From Terrimesophilobacter sp964651535 (lineage in GTDB: Bacteria > Actinomycetota > Actinomycetes > Actinomycetales > Microbacteriaceae), in assembly GCA_964651535.1 (NCBI GenBank), contig CAZYYE010000003.1, positions 186,001 to 250,000 of the forward strand: a DNA stretch of 64,000 nucleotides, read 5' to 3'. This document shows positions 57,295 through 64,000 of the stretch, piece by piece; the stretch's first letter is position 1, and each line of letters begins with the position of its first letter. The position numbers and the translations under genes were made by a program. The notes under the pieces were generated by a model, which saw nothing but the letters and a program-made list of their open reading frames with translations, searched no databases and was not told where the DNA came from.

Positions 57295-58635
57295 ATGACC
57301 GACATTTCCGCGCGCGAGAGCGATGCGCGCTGTGGCGCTCGCCACCGTGCACCAAAACAACCGAGCAGAATTGGCCGGGGCGCATTCCAAACCCTGCCCA
57401 TCCTGCTGGTGGGCTCTATGGCGATGAGCCTCAACCTCACGGGACCAGTCCCTCCTGCTGACGCGAGTCGCAACGACAAGGCCAAGGACTCCAACACTCA
57501 GCTGCGCAAAGCGGTCGTCGAGGCCATGAACGCTGCAGCACAGCGGCGCGCAACAGCTGAAGAGTCCGTCCCTGCCGGCGAAACCACCGTCGCCTCGGCC
57601 GTCCCGCAGACTTACACAGTGGTGAAAGGCGACACCGTCAGCGGGATCTCCGCCCGGTTCGGACTCGCCACCGCTTCCGTTCTCGCCCTGAACGGCCTGG
57701 GCTGGAAGTCGCTCATCTTCCCGGGCCAGATACTTCGCCTTGCGAGCCCTGCCGCGTCGAGTGCTCCGGCGCCCGCACCCATCGCGACGCCGCCGGCGCC
57801 GAATGCGGCAACGACCTACACCGTGACGAGGGGCGACACGATCAGCGCGATTGCCGCACGGTACGGCGTCCCGACGAAGTCCGTCCTCGCGGCGAACTCG
57901 CTCGGCTGGTCGAGCATCATTTACCCCGGGCAGAAAGTTCTCATCCCCGGAGTCCCCGCGGCCGAACCGACTGCGGCACCTCCCGCGCCCGTCGTAGAAC
58001 TGGAGCCCGTCGTGAGCGTGACTCCTGCTCCCCCTGCACCGACGACAACGAATTACACCATCAGGACCGGCGACACGATCACGGGTATCGCGGCTCGGTT
58101 CGGAGTGAGCATCCAGTCGATCCTCAACGCGAATGGCTTGTCGTACTCGAGCCTGATTTTTGCCGGCCGCACACTCGTCATCCCCGCAGGCGGCTCGGCC
58201 GCCGCGTCCGTCGGCGGATCCGTGACGCTTCTCACGGCCGAAATGGCCACGAACGCCCGGACCATCATCTCGGTCGGCCGGTCCCTCGGCGCAAACGACT
58301 ATGCCCTCGTGATCGCGCTCGCCGCGGCGATGCAGGAATCGAGCCTGCGCAACCTGAACTACGGTGATCGCGACTCGCTCGGACTTTTCCAGCAGCGGCC
58401 GAGCACGGGGTGGGGAACGCCGGCTCAAGTCACCGACACGGTTCACGCGAGCAGGCTGTTCTTCGGCGGACCCAGCAATCCCAACAAGGGCAAGACGCGG
58501 GGCCTGCTGGATATCGCCGGATGGCAGTCCATGACCGTCACCCAGGCGGCGCAGGCCGTCCAGCGTTCCGCGTACCCCGACGCCTATGCGAAGTGGGAGA
58601 CCTCGGCCCGCGCCTGGTTGGCACAACTGGGCTGA
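57295..58635 (+). CDS. Secreted protein with three LysM domains and a lytic-transglycosylase-like domain
   Basis: A 446-residue protein. An Arg-rich start and a hydrophobic stretch (about 33-53) ending in PADAS form a signal peptide or anchor. Three LysM peptidoglycan-binding repeats follow, each starting TYTVxxGDT-like (VVKGDTVSGI, VTRGDTISAI, IRTGDTITGI), separated by Pro/Ala linkers. The C-terminal about 140 residues look like a lysozyme-type lytic domain, with the candidate catalytic Glu348 in AAMQESSLRNL and then GLFQQRPSTGWG. It probably cleaves or remodels peptidoglycan. ATG 57295 is chosen because GGGGAA lies just before it; a TTG at 57241 is inside the -35 sequence. Confidence 0.88.
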   Translation: MTDISARESDARCGARHRAPKQPSRIGRGAFQTLPILLVGSMAMSLNLTGPVPPADASRNDKAKDSNTQLRKAVVEAMNAAAQRRATAEESVPAGETTVASAVPQTYTVVKGDTVSGISARFGLATASVLALNGLGWKSLIFPGQILRLASPAASSAPAPAPIATPPAPNAATTYTVTRGDTISAIAARYGVPTKSVLAANSLGWSSIIYPGQKVLIPGVPAAEPTAAPPAPVVELEPVVSVTPAPPAPTTTNYTIRTGDTITGIAARFGVSIQSILNANGLSYSSLIFAGRTLVIPAGGSAAASVGGSVTLLTAEMATNARTIISVGRSLGANDYALVIALAAAMQESSLRNLNYGDRDSLGLFQQRPSTGWGTPAQVTDTVHASRLFFGGPSNPNKGKTRGLLDIAGWQSMTVTQAAQAVQRSAYPDAYAKWETSARAWLAQLG

Positions 58636-58675
58636 TCGGCGGGATGAGCCCCCGAAAGCCAGCATTCACGGTGTT

Positions 58676-58709
58676 TTGACGGCTCTTCACCACGCAACAT
58701 ACTTAGACT
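58676..58709 (+). promoter_or_regulatory. pknL promoter
   Basis: TTGACG (58676-58681), 16 bases, then CATACT (58698-58703) makes a good promoter. A further TANNNT box, TAGACT (58704-58709), lies six bases before the GTG at 58716. Either would give a leaderless or nearly leaderless message. Confidence 0.55.
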
Positions 58710-58715
58710 TCTGCG

Positions 58716-60677
58716 GTGAGCTCCACCACGCCTGATCCCATGATCGGCCGTCTCGTCGACGGCCGATATCAGGTACGCTCGCGTATCGCCCGCGGAGGCA
58801 TGGCGACTGTCTACCTCGCCACGGATCTTCGCCTCGAGCGTCGCGTCGCAATCAAGGTCATGCACGGCCACCTTGCGGACGACACCCAGTACAAAGCGAG
58901 GTTCATCCAGGAAGCTCGCTCAGCCGCACGGCTCGCGCATCCCAACGTCGTCAATGTCTACGATCAGGGCCAGGATGCGGATACCGCCTATCTCGTCATG
59001 GAGTACCTTCCGGGAATCACGCTGCGCGAACTGCTCCGCGAGCATCCGGTCCTCACGACGGAGCAGGCGCTCGACATCATGGAAGCCGTGCTGTCCGGCC
59101 TTGCCGCGGCGCATCGCAACGGCATTGTCCACCGCGATCTGAAACCCGAGAACGTGCTGCTCGCCGATGACGGCCGAATCAAAATCGGAGATTTCGGCCT
59201 CGCCCGTGCGGCCACGGCGCAAACCGCCACGGGAAACGCGCTGCTGGGCACGATCGCGTACCTCTCCCCCGAACTCGTCACGCGCGGAATCGCGGATGCT
59301 CGAAGCGACATTTACGCGGTCGGGATCGTGCTGTACGAAATGCTCGCGGGCGAACAACCCTTCAAAGGGGAGCAACCGTTCCAGATCGCGCAGCAACACG
59401 CGAACGACACGGTTCCCACTCCGAGCAGCAAAAACCCAAAAGTGCCCGTCGAACTCGACGAACTCGTGTTGTGGGCCACCGCGCGCGACCCGGAGCAGCG
59501 CCCGCGAGACGCGCGCGCGATGCTCGAGCAAGTGCGCGAGACGCGCAGAATCCTGCAGGAAGGGCGTGAAACCGCGTCCGGATCGACGGCCACCGGCGCT
59601 TCCCAGACCATGGTCCTGCCCCCCGTGCCTTCGCGGGCATCCGAAGCCGAGACCCAGGTGTTGGGCACGAGGGCGAGGACGCGTGCGGGGGCCGTGACCT
59701 TCGACAGCACGACGGCACTTGCGGCGACCGCGGATCGCCGCCATGCCCGGGGTCGGTGGCTCTTCGCTCTCGTGCTCGTGCTCGCCGCGCTCGCCGGCGC
59801 GACAGGCTGGTATTTCGGTTCGGGCCCTGGTTCCAAGGTCATCGTCCCCGACGTTTCCGGGAAGGAGATCTCCTCGGCGACCGCGATGCTCGAAGCAGCT
59901 GATCTCGTCGTGGCCACGGATCACGAGGAGGCATTCAGCATCACGGTGCCCGCCGGGCTGGTCATGGGGACCGACCCGGGAATGGGAGAGGCCGTCGCGC
60001 ACGGCGCAACGGTCACCCTCATCATCTCTCAGGGGCCGAAACTGATCTCGTTGCCCGAATTCATCGGCGAACCCGAAGATCTGGCGCGCGCAGCCCTCGA
60101 AGACTCTTTCGACCTCCAGGAAACCCGGTACCAGTTTGATCCGAACGTCGAGGCACAACTCGTGATCACGGGCATCGGTGTCGATGCCGACGGCAATGCG
60201 CTCGACCTCTCCACTGTCGACCAGTACTGGGAAGGCCAGCCGGTGACGCTCGTCGTTTCTCTCGGCGCCATTCCGGAGGTGAAGGGGCTGTCGGTTGACG
60301 ACGCGAAAAGCGCGCTCGCCGCGAAGGGACTCATAGGATCGAACGCCGAAGGCCTGCACGACTGGAGCGACGACGTGCCGAAGGGCGAGGTCATTGGCTA
60401 CCGGCCGCTCCCCGAGGGGACCGTCGCCACGAAGGGGACCACGCTCGAGCTCATCGTCTCTGACGGGGTCGAGCAGGTGACGGTGCCGGACGTGGTCGGG
60501 ATGACGTGGGCTGATGCGAAGCCGATTCTCGAGGCTGCGGGATTCCAAATTGTCTTCCGCGACCCGAAGAGCCAACTTTTGGCCAGCATTCCCAACGATG
60601 CGGTTGTGCAGGACATAAATCCACAAGCGGGAACTCACGCTGACAAGGGTTCCAAAGTGAACGTCCGGCTGAAGTAG
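58716..60677 (+). CDS. pknL: Ser/Thr protein kinase with PASTA domains (PknL-like)
   Basis: A 653-residue receptor kinase. Kinase domain (about 14-280): RGGMATVY glycine loop, Lys47 in VAIKVMHG, catalytic Asp near 141 in HRDLKPENVL, DFGLA, and GTIAYLSPE. An Ala/Arg-rich juxtamembrane part leads to one membrane helix (about 346-366). Outside the cell there are four PASTA repeats, beginning VIVPDVSGKEI, ISLPEFIGE, IPEVKGLSVDD and VTVPDVVGMTW. PASTA domains bind muropeptides or lipid II. Placement beside an Rv2175c-like gene and aroG points to PknL, which in mycobacteria lacks PASTA but has it in corynebacteria. Confidence 0.92.
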   Translation: MSSTTPDPMIGRLVDGRYQVRSRIARGGMATVYLATDLRLERRVAIKVMHGHLADDTQYKARFIQEARSAARLAHPNVVNVYDQGQDADTAYLVMEYLPGITLRELLREHPVLTTEQALDIMEAVLSGLAAAHRNGIVHRDLKPENVLLADDGRIKIGDFGLARAATAQTATGNALLGTIAYLSPELVTRGIADARSDIYAVGIVLYEMLAGEQPFKGEQPFQIAQQHANDTVPTPSSKNPKVPVELDELVLWATARDPEQRPRDARAMLEQVRETRRILQEGRETASGSTATGASQTMVLPPVPSRASEAETQVLGTRARTRAGAVTFDSTTALAATADRRHARGRWLFALVLVLAALAGATGWYFGSGPGSKVIVPDVSGKEISSATAMLEAADLVVATDHEEAFSITVPAGLVMGTDPGMGEAVAHGATVTLIISQGPKLISLPEFIGEPEDLARAALEDSFDLQETRYQFDPNVEAQLVITGIGVDADGNALDLSTVDQYWEGQPVTLVVSLGAIPEVKGLSVDDAKSALAAKGLIGSNAEGLHDWSDDVPKGEVIGYRPLPEGTVATKGTTLELIVSDGVEQVTVPDVVGMTWADAKPILEAAGFQIVFRDPKSQLLASIPNDAVVQDINPQAGTHADKGSKVNVRLK

Positions 60678-60724
60678 GGCACAACGACGGGACAACGGGC
60701 GCGCCCGCGGCACCACATTGCGTT

Positions 60725-62095
60725 CTAGCGCGCCCCGAGCTCCTCGGCCACCAGGAAGGCGAGTTCGAGCGACTGCATGTGGTTGAGGCGCGGATCGCAC
60801 AGCGACTCGTACCGCGTTGCGAGAGCCGATTCGTCGATCTGCTCTGAACCGCCCAGGCACTCCGTCACGTCGTCGCCGGTCAGTTCGATGTGGATGCCGC
60901 CCGGGTGGGTTCCCACTGACCGGTGTGCTTCGAAGAAGCCTTTGACTTCGTCGACGACATCGTCAAACCGCCTCGTCTTGTAACCGGTCGGCGTCGTGAG
61001 CCCGTTGCCGTGCATGGGGTCGCACACCCAGACGGGCGTCGCGTCGCTCTTCGAGATGGTTTCGAGAAGTTCCGGCAAAACGTCCCTCACCCGACCTGCG
61101 CCCATTCGCGTGATGAAGGTGAGCCGACCGGGCTCCCGATCCGGATCCAGGCGGTCGATGAGTTCGAGCACCTGAGCGGGCGTTGTCGAGGGACCGAGCT
61201 TGACCCCGATCGGGTTGCGCACGCGCGACAGGAAGTCGATGTGGGCACCGTCCGGCTGCCTCGTGCGCTCCCCCACCCACACGAAGTGCGCCGACGTGAT
61301 GTAGGGGGTTCCCGTGCGGGAATCGATTCGCGTCATCGGCCGCTCGTAGTCCATCAGTAGCGCCTCGTGGGACGTGTAGAACTCCGTGCGCTTGAGAGCC
61401 TCGAAGTCCGCGCCGCACGCCATCATGAACTTGATGGCGCGGTCGATCTCGCGGGCCATGTGTTCGTAGCGCACGTTCGCCGGATTGCGCGCAAAGCCCT
61501 GGTTCCAACTGTGAACCTGCCGCAAGTCCGCGAAACCGCCCTGCGTGAACGCGCGGATCAGATTGAGCGTGCTCGCCGCCGTGTGGTATCCGCGAACCAG
61601 TCGGGACGGGTCCGCCGCGCGGGACTCCGGTGTGAACTCGTACCCGTTCACGATGTCGCCGCGGTACGCGGGCAGCGTGACGTCGCCGCGGGTTTCATGA
61701 TCACTCGAGCGAGGCTTCGCGAACTGCCCGGCCATCCGGCCCATTTTGATGACCGGCATGGATGCGCCGTAGGTGAGAACCACGGCCATCTGAAGAATCG
61801 TCTTGACGCGGTCGCGAATCTGGTCCGCCGTCGCCGCGGCGAACGTCTCAGCGCAATCGCCGCCCTGAAGGAGGAATGCCTCGCCGCGCGCGACGCTCGC
61901 AAGCCGATGACGAAGGATGTCGACCTCACCGGCGAATACGAGTGGCGGAAGCCCAGCCAACTCGCGGGATGCGGCTTCGACGGCCTCGACTGAGGGCCAA
62001 CTGGGTTGCTGCGCGATGGGGAGGTCACGCCAGCGGTCGAGCCCGTCGATCACTGCCGGTTCGGCAAGCACGACTGGTTCGTTCGGATCAACCAC
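60725..62095 (-). CDS. aroG: 3-deoxy-7-phosphoheptulonate synthase, class II (DAHP synthase)
   Basis: A 456-residue class II enzyme, the first step of the shikimate pathway (PEP + erythrose 4-phosphate). Seen: LLQGGDCAETFA with the metal Cys, MPVIKMGRMAGQFAKPRS, VRGYHTAASTLNL, and the metal ligands in WVCDPMHGN and GGIHIELTGDDVTECLGG. GTG 62095 is chosen because AAGGAG is six bases before it; the longer open frame runs through the hairpin-rich leader. Class II enzymes are inhibited by Phe and Trp and can bind chorismate mutase. Confidence 0.95.
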   Translation of the reverse strand: MVDPNEPVVLAEPAVIDGLDRWRDLPIAQQPSWPSVEAVEAASRELAGLPPLVFAGEVDILRHRLASVARGEAFLLQGGDCAETFAAATADQIRDRVKTILQMAVVLTYGASMPVIKMGRMAGQFAKPRSSDHETRGDVTLPAYRGDIVNGYEFTPESRAADPSRLVRGYHTAASTLNLIRAFTQGGFADLRQVHSWNQGFARNPANVRYEHMAREIDRAIKFMMACGADFEALKRTEFYTSHEALLMDYERPMTRIDSRTGTPYITSAHFVWVGERTRQPDGAHIDFLSRVRNPIGVKLGPSTTPAQVLELIDRLDPDREPGRLTFITRMGAGRVRDVLPELLETISKSDATPVWVCDPMHGNGLTTPTGYKTRRFDDVVDEVKGFFEAHRSVGTHPGGIHIELTGDDVTECLGGSEQIDESALATRYESLCDPRLNHMQSLELAFLVAEELGAR

Positions 62096-62160
62096 TGGAT
62101 ACTCCTTGAGTGGGTCATGACGGGGCCCAACGCTGCCCAGGGGACGCGCGAGGAAGAGTC

Positions 62161-62196
62161 GCTGCGACGATGCAGCACATTCCGGCAACCTGCCGG
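62161..62196 (-). promoter_or_regulatory. Two hairpins in the aroG leader
   Basis: CCGGCA-ACC-TGCCGG (62182-62196) is a 6-base-pair stem with a tight loop, and GCTGC-GACGAT-GCAGC (62161-62176) a 5-base-pair stem. Both lie 66-101 bases before the aroG start. They might be a leader structure. I found no Trp- or Phe-rich leader peptide with a ribosome site. Confidence 0.4.
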
Positions 62197-62241
62197 GGTT
62201 CCAGCTTATCCGGCCCCGGAGCCGCGTGACGCGCGCCGCCA

Positions 62242-62931
62242 CTAATGGCTGCGGCTTGGATTCTTCTCTTTGACTGTGCTCGCGTACACGTCGACATATT
62301 CCTGGTCACTGAGGTGGCTGAGCTCGTACATGATCTCGTCGGTGATCGAGCGCAGGATGAATCGGTCGCTTTCCATCCCCTCGAAGCGCGAGAAATCCAA
62401 AGGCTCGCCGACCACGACCCCGACGCGCCGCACTTTCGGAAGGCGCTTCCCGATCGGCATGACTTTTTCCGTGTCGATCATGGCAACCGGAATCACCGGC
62501 ACTCCGCCCTCGAGCACCATTCTGGCAACCCCGGTTCTGCCGCGGTACAGCTTGCCGTCCGGACTGCGCGTGCCCTCCGGGTAGATTCCGAGTACTTCGC
62601 CGCGATGAAGTACCCCCAGTCCGGTGCGCAGGCTCGCCTCCGATGCCTTTCCCCCCGAGCGGTCGATGGGCAGCATTCCGGCCGCCTTCAAAAAGTTCTT
62701 GATCGCCCAGCCTCGAAGGCCACGGGCCGTGTAGTAATCGCTTTTTGCAAGAAACGTCACGCGGCGGTCGATCAGCAGCGGGAGGAACACCGAGTCGATG
62801 AAGGACAGGTGATTGCTCGCGAGAATCACGCCGCCCGTGCGCGGAATGTTCTCTTCGCCGGTCACCCAGGGCCGAAATGCCGTGCGCAGGATCGGACCGA
62901 CGATCAGGTTCTTCATGAACCAGTAGAACAT
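62242..62931 (-). CDS. plsC: 1-acyl-sn-glycerol-3-phosphate acyltransferase (PlsC family)
   Basis: A 229-residue acyltransferase. The four blocks are present: NHLSFIDSVFLP (HX4D catalytic), the GMLPIDRSGG region, YPEGTRSPDG and VPVIPVAMI. A short hydrophobic N terminus (MFYWFMKNLIVGPIL) may insert in the membrane. ATG 62931 is chosen over a GTG at 63003 because GGGAGG lies about 7 bases before it. It acylates lysophosphatidate in phospholipid synthesis. The counterpart in M. tuberculosis (Rv2182c) also lies near aroG and fadD15. Confidence 0.93.
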   Translation of the reverse strand: MFYWFMKNLIVGPILRTAFRPWVTGEENIPRTGGVILASNHLSFIDSVFLPLLIDRRVTFLAKSDYYTARGLRGWAIKNFLKAAGMLPIDRSGGKASEASLRTGLGVLHRGEVLGIYPEGTRSPDGKLYRGRTGVARMVLEGGVPVIPVAMIDTEKVMPIGKRLPKVRRVGVVVGEPLDFSRFEGMESDRFILRSITDEIMYELSHLSDQEYVDVYASTVKEKNPSRSH

Positions 62932-63017
62932 CCGAGAGCCTCCCTGCAGCACGGCGCCCAACGACCAGCGCCAACCCTCCCAGCCTAACGGTGCCGAGGT
63001 CACGGCGAACGTCCGCA

Positions 63018-63028
63018 GGAACGATTCC
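63018..63028. promoter_or_regulatory. GGAA-CGA-TTCC inverted repeat before fadD15
   Basis: An 11-base dyad between plsC and the acyl-CoA synthetase, 54 bases before its GTG. A near-identical GGAA-CGC-TTCC occurs before ctaC. TAGAGT at 63040-63045 may be the -10 box of the synthetase gene. Confidence 0.3.
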
Positions 63029-63081
63029 GCCTGACCCGATAGAGTAGAAAGACCGAACTTTCAGGTACCAAAGGAGTTGCC

Positions 63082-64000
63082 GTGGACCACTACGACATGC
63101 CCGCCATCGTTCCAGCAGACCCCGAAGCGAATGCGACCGATCTTCTCATCGAGCGCGTTCGCGCGACTCCGGACCTCGCGCTGTTCTCCGTTCCGACTCA
63201 GGATGGCGGCTGGTCGGACGTCACCGCGACGGAGTTCCTCGACCAGGTTCGCGCACTGGCCAAGGGGTTCGTCGCCGCCGGGATCGAGCCCGGAGACAAG
63301 ATCGGCCTCATGTGCAAGACCCGCTACGAGTGGACTCTCATCGATTTCGGAATCTGGTTCGCCGGCGCGGTCATGGTGCCGATCTACGAAACCTCCTCCC
63401 CTACGCAGCTCCAGTGGAACCTCAGCGACTCGGGCACCGTGGCCATGATCACGGAGACCCCAGACCACTTCTCGCGTTTCGACGAAGCGCACGCCGACCT
63501 TCCGCTCATCCGCACGGTGTGGAAGATCGACTCGGGCGACCTCGAGAAGCTCGCCGCGAGCGGCAAGGACGTCTCGGACGAGGAAATCGAGCGGCGTCGA
63601 AACCTGGCTTCGGGCAAGGACCTTGCGACGCTCATCTACACCGCGGGCACGACGGGCCGGCCAAAGGGCTGCATGCTGACGCACTCCAACTTCGTCGAGC
63701 TCACCCGCAACGCGCACCACGCGATTCCCGAAGTCGTCAACACGGAATCGAGCACGCTGCTCTTCATCACGCTCGCCCACATTTTCGCCCGCTTCATCTC
63801 AGTGCTCGCGATCGTCGGAGGTGTCAAGGTCGGCCATCAGCCGGACACGAAGCAACTGCTCCCGGCGATGGGTTCGTTCCGGCCCACGTTCCTGCTCGCC
63901 GTGCCCCGAGTGTTCGAGAAGGTGTACAACTCCTCCGAGCAGAAGGCGGAGGCCGGCGGCAAGGGCAAGATCTTCCGCAAGGCCGCCGCCGTTGCCGTAG
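63082..64000 (+). CDS. fadD15: Long-chain fatty-acid--CoA ligase (FadD15-like), N-terminal part
   Basis: The frame runs off the right edge; about 306 residues of an AMP-binding enzyme of about 600 are visible. The ATP/AMP signature is YTAGTTGRPKGCMLTHSN (Ala where Ser is usual), preceded by GLMCKTRYEWTLIDFGIW and VPIYETSSPTQL, typical of the long-chain AMP-binding family. GTG 63082 has AAGGAG five bases before it. It activates fatty acids to acyl-CoA for lipid synthesis or breakdown; order plsC/fadD15 matches M. tuberculosis. Confidence 0.93.
   Translation, partial: MDHYDMPAIVPADPEANATDLLIERVRATPDLALFSVPTQDGGWSDVTATEFLDQVRALAKGFVAAGIEPGDKIGLMCKTRYEWTLIDFGIWFAGAVMVPIYETSSPTQLQWNLSDSGTVAMITETPDHFSRFDEAHADLPLIRTVWKIDSGDLEKLAASGKDVSDEEIERRRNLASGKDLATLIYTAGTTGRPKGCMLTHSNFVELTRNAHHAIPEVVNTESSTLLFITLAHIFARFISVLAIVGGVKVGHQPDTKQLLPAMGSFRPTFLLAVPRVFEKVYNSSEQKAEAGGKGKIFRKAAAVAV

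Noticed and set aside
60696..60707. CGGGCGCGCCCG palindrome between pknL and aroG as a bidirectional terminator
   Set aside because: It is self-complementary with no loop and no T-run on either strand; likely chance in G+C-rich DNA.
62115..62180. Possible leader peptide of about 20 codons before aroG (one Trp codon)
   Set aside because: No ribosome site before its ATG, only one Trp codon and no run of aromatic codons; not enough for an attenuation model.

Overview
The window is a G+C-rich chromosomal segment of an actinobacterium, most likely a member of the Microbacteriaceae (Micrococcales). The evidence is the gene content and order: PafB/PafC regulators beside tatA-tatC-helY, RbpA, the bcc-aa3 respiratory genes (ctaE-qcrCAB, ctaCDF), a dcw cluster with sepF, yggT and divIVA and without ftsA, and idsA / Rv2175c-like / pknL / aroG / plsC / fadD15. 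The same blocks occur in the 2.3-2.5 Mb part of the Mycobacterium tuberculosis chromosome, in a different arrangement. Many genes start with GTG, and several single genes look leaderless. I see no prophage, insertion sequence, CRISPR array or tRNA gene.

Layout. (1) 1-7078, plus strand: end of pafB, pafC, tatA, tatC, helY helicase, lnt, ppm1, mostly coupled by ATGA/GTGA overlaps. (2) 7075-9710, minus strand: rbpA, a glycerophosphodiester phosphodiesterase, and an NfeD/SPFH membrane pair. (3) 9776-17260, plus strand, the accessory part: SDR, S9 peptidase, AraC-type regulator, VOC protein, UvrA-like ABC ATPase, lactate-monooxygenase-like flavoenzyme; then a decayed alpha/beta hydrolase pseudogene. 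(4) 17701-27092, respiration: trpD, then ctaE-qcrC-qcrA-qcrB facing ctaC-ctaD-ctaF with a GNAT gene between, and erpA. (5) 27129-36584: an M20 dipeptidase, a DUF3043 membrane protein, pyrD, nrdR, hisD, dnaE1, a pseudouridine synthase. (6) 36588-55040, minus strand: the division and cell-wall cluster mraZ-rsmH-ftsL-ftsI-murE-murF-mraY-murD-ftsW-murG-murC-ftsQ-ftsZ-yggS-sepF-yggT-divIVA-lspA. (7) 55222-64000: DUF3040, polyprenyl synthase, Rv2175c-like regulator, LysM/lytic protein, PASTA kinase, aroG, plsC, and the start of an acyl-CoA synthetase.

How the genes work together. Murein precursors are made by MurC-F, MraY and MurG and polymerised by FtsW/FtsI under the FtsZ-SepF-FtsQ-FtsL divisome; DivIVA marks the poles. 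The PASTA kinase, the LysM hydrolase and the Rv2175c-like protein form a second wall-sensing locus. LspA, Lnt and Ppm1 together could mature lipoproteins such as CtaC, and Tat is needed for the Rieske protein QcrA, which carries a twin-arginine motif. The cytochrome genes encode almost the whole bcc-aa3 supercomplex.

I did not find a clearly new multi-gene system. The best leads are regulatory or small: a 29-base dyad before ftsZ, a perfect hairpin between mraZ and rsmH, two inverted repeats in the Rv2175c/LysM divergent region, a 14-base tandem repeat in the rbpA leader, a MurE with HHPR where DNPR is usual, and a regulator/VOC/UvrA-like run that resembles a drug- or adduct-tolerance module.
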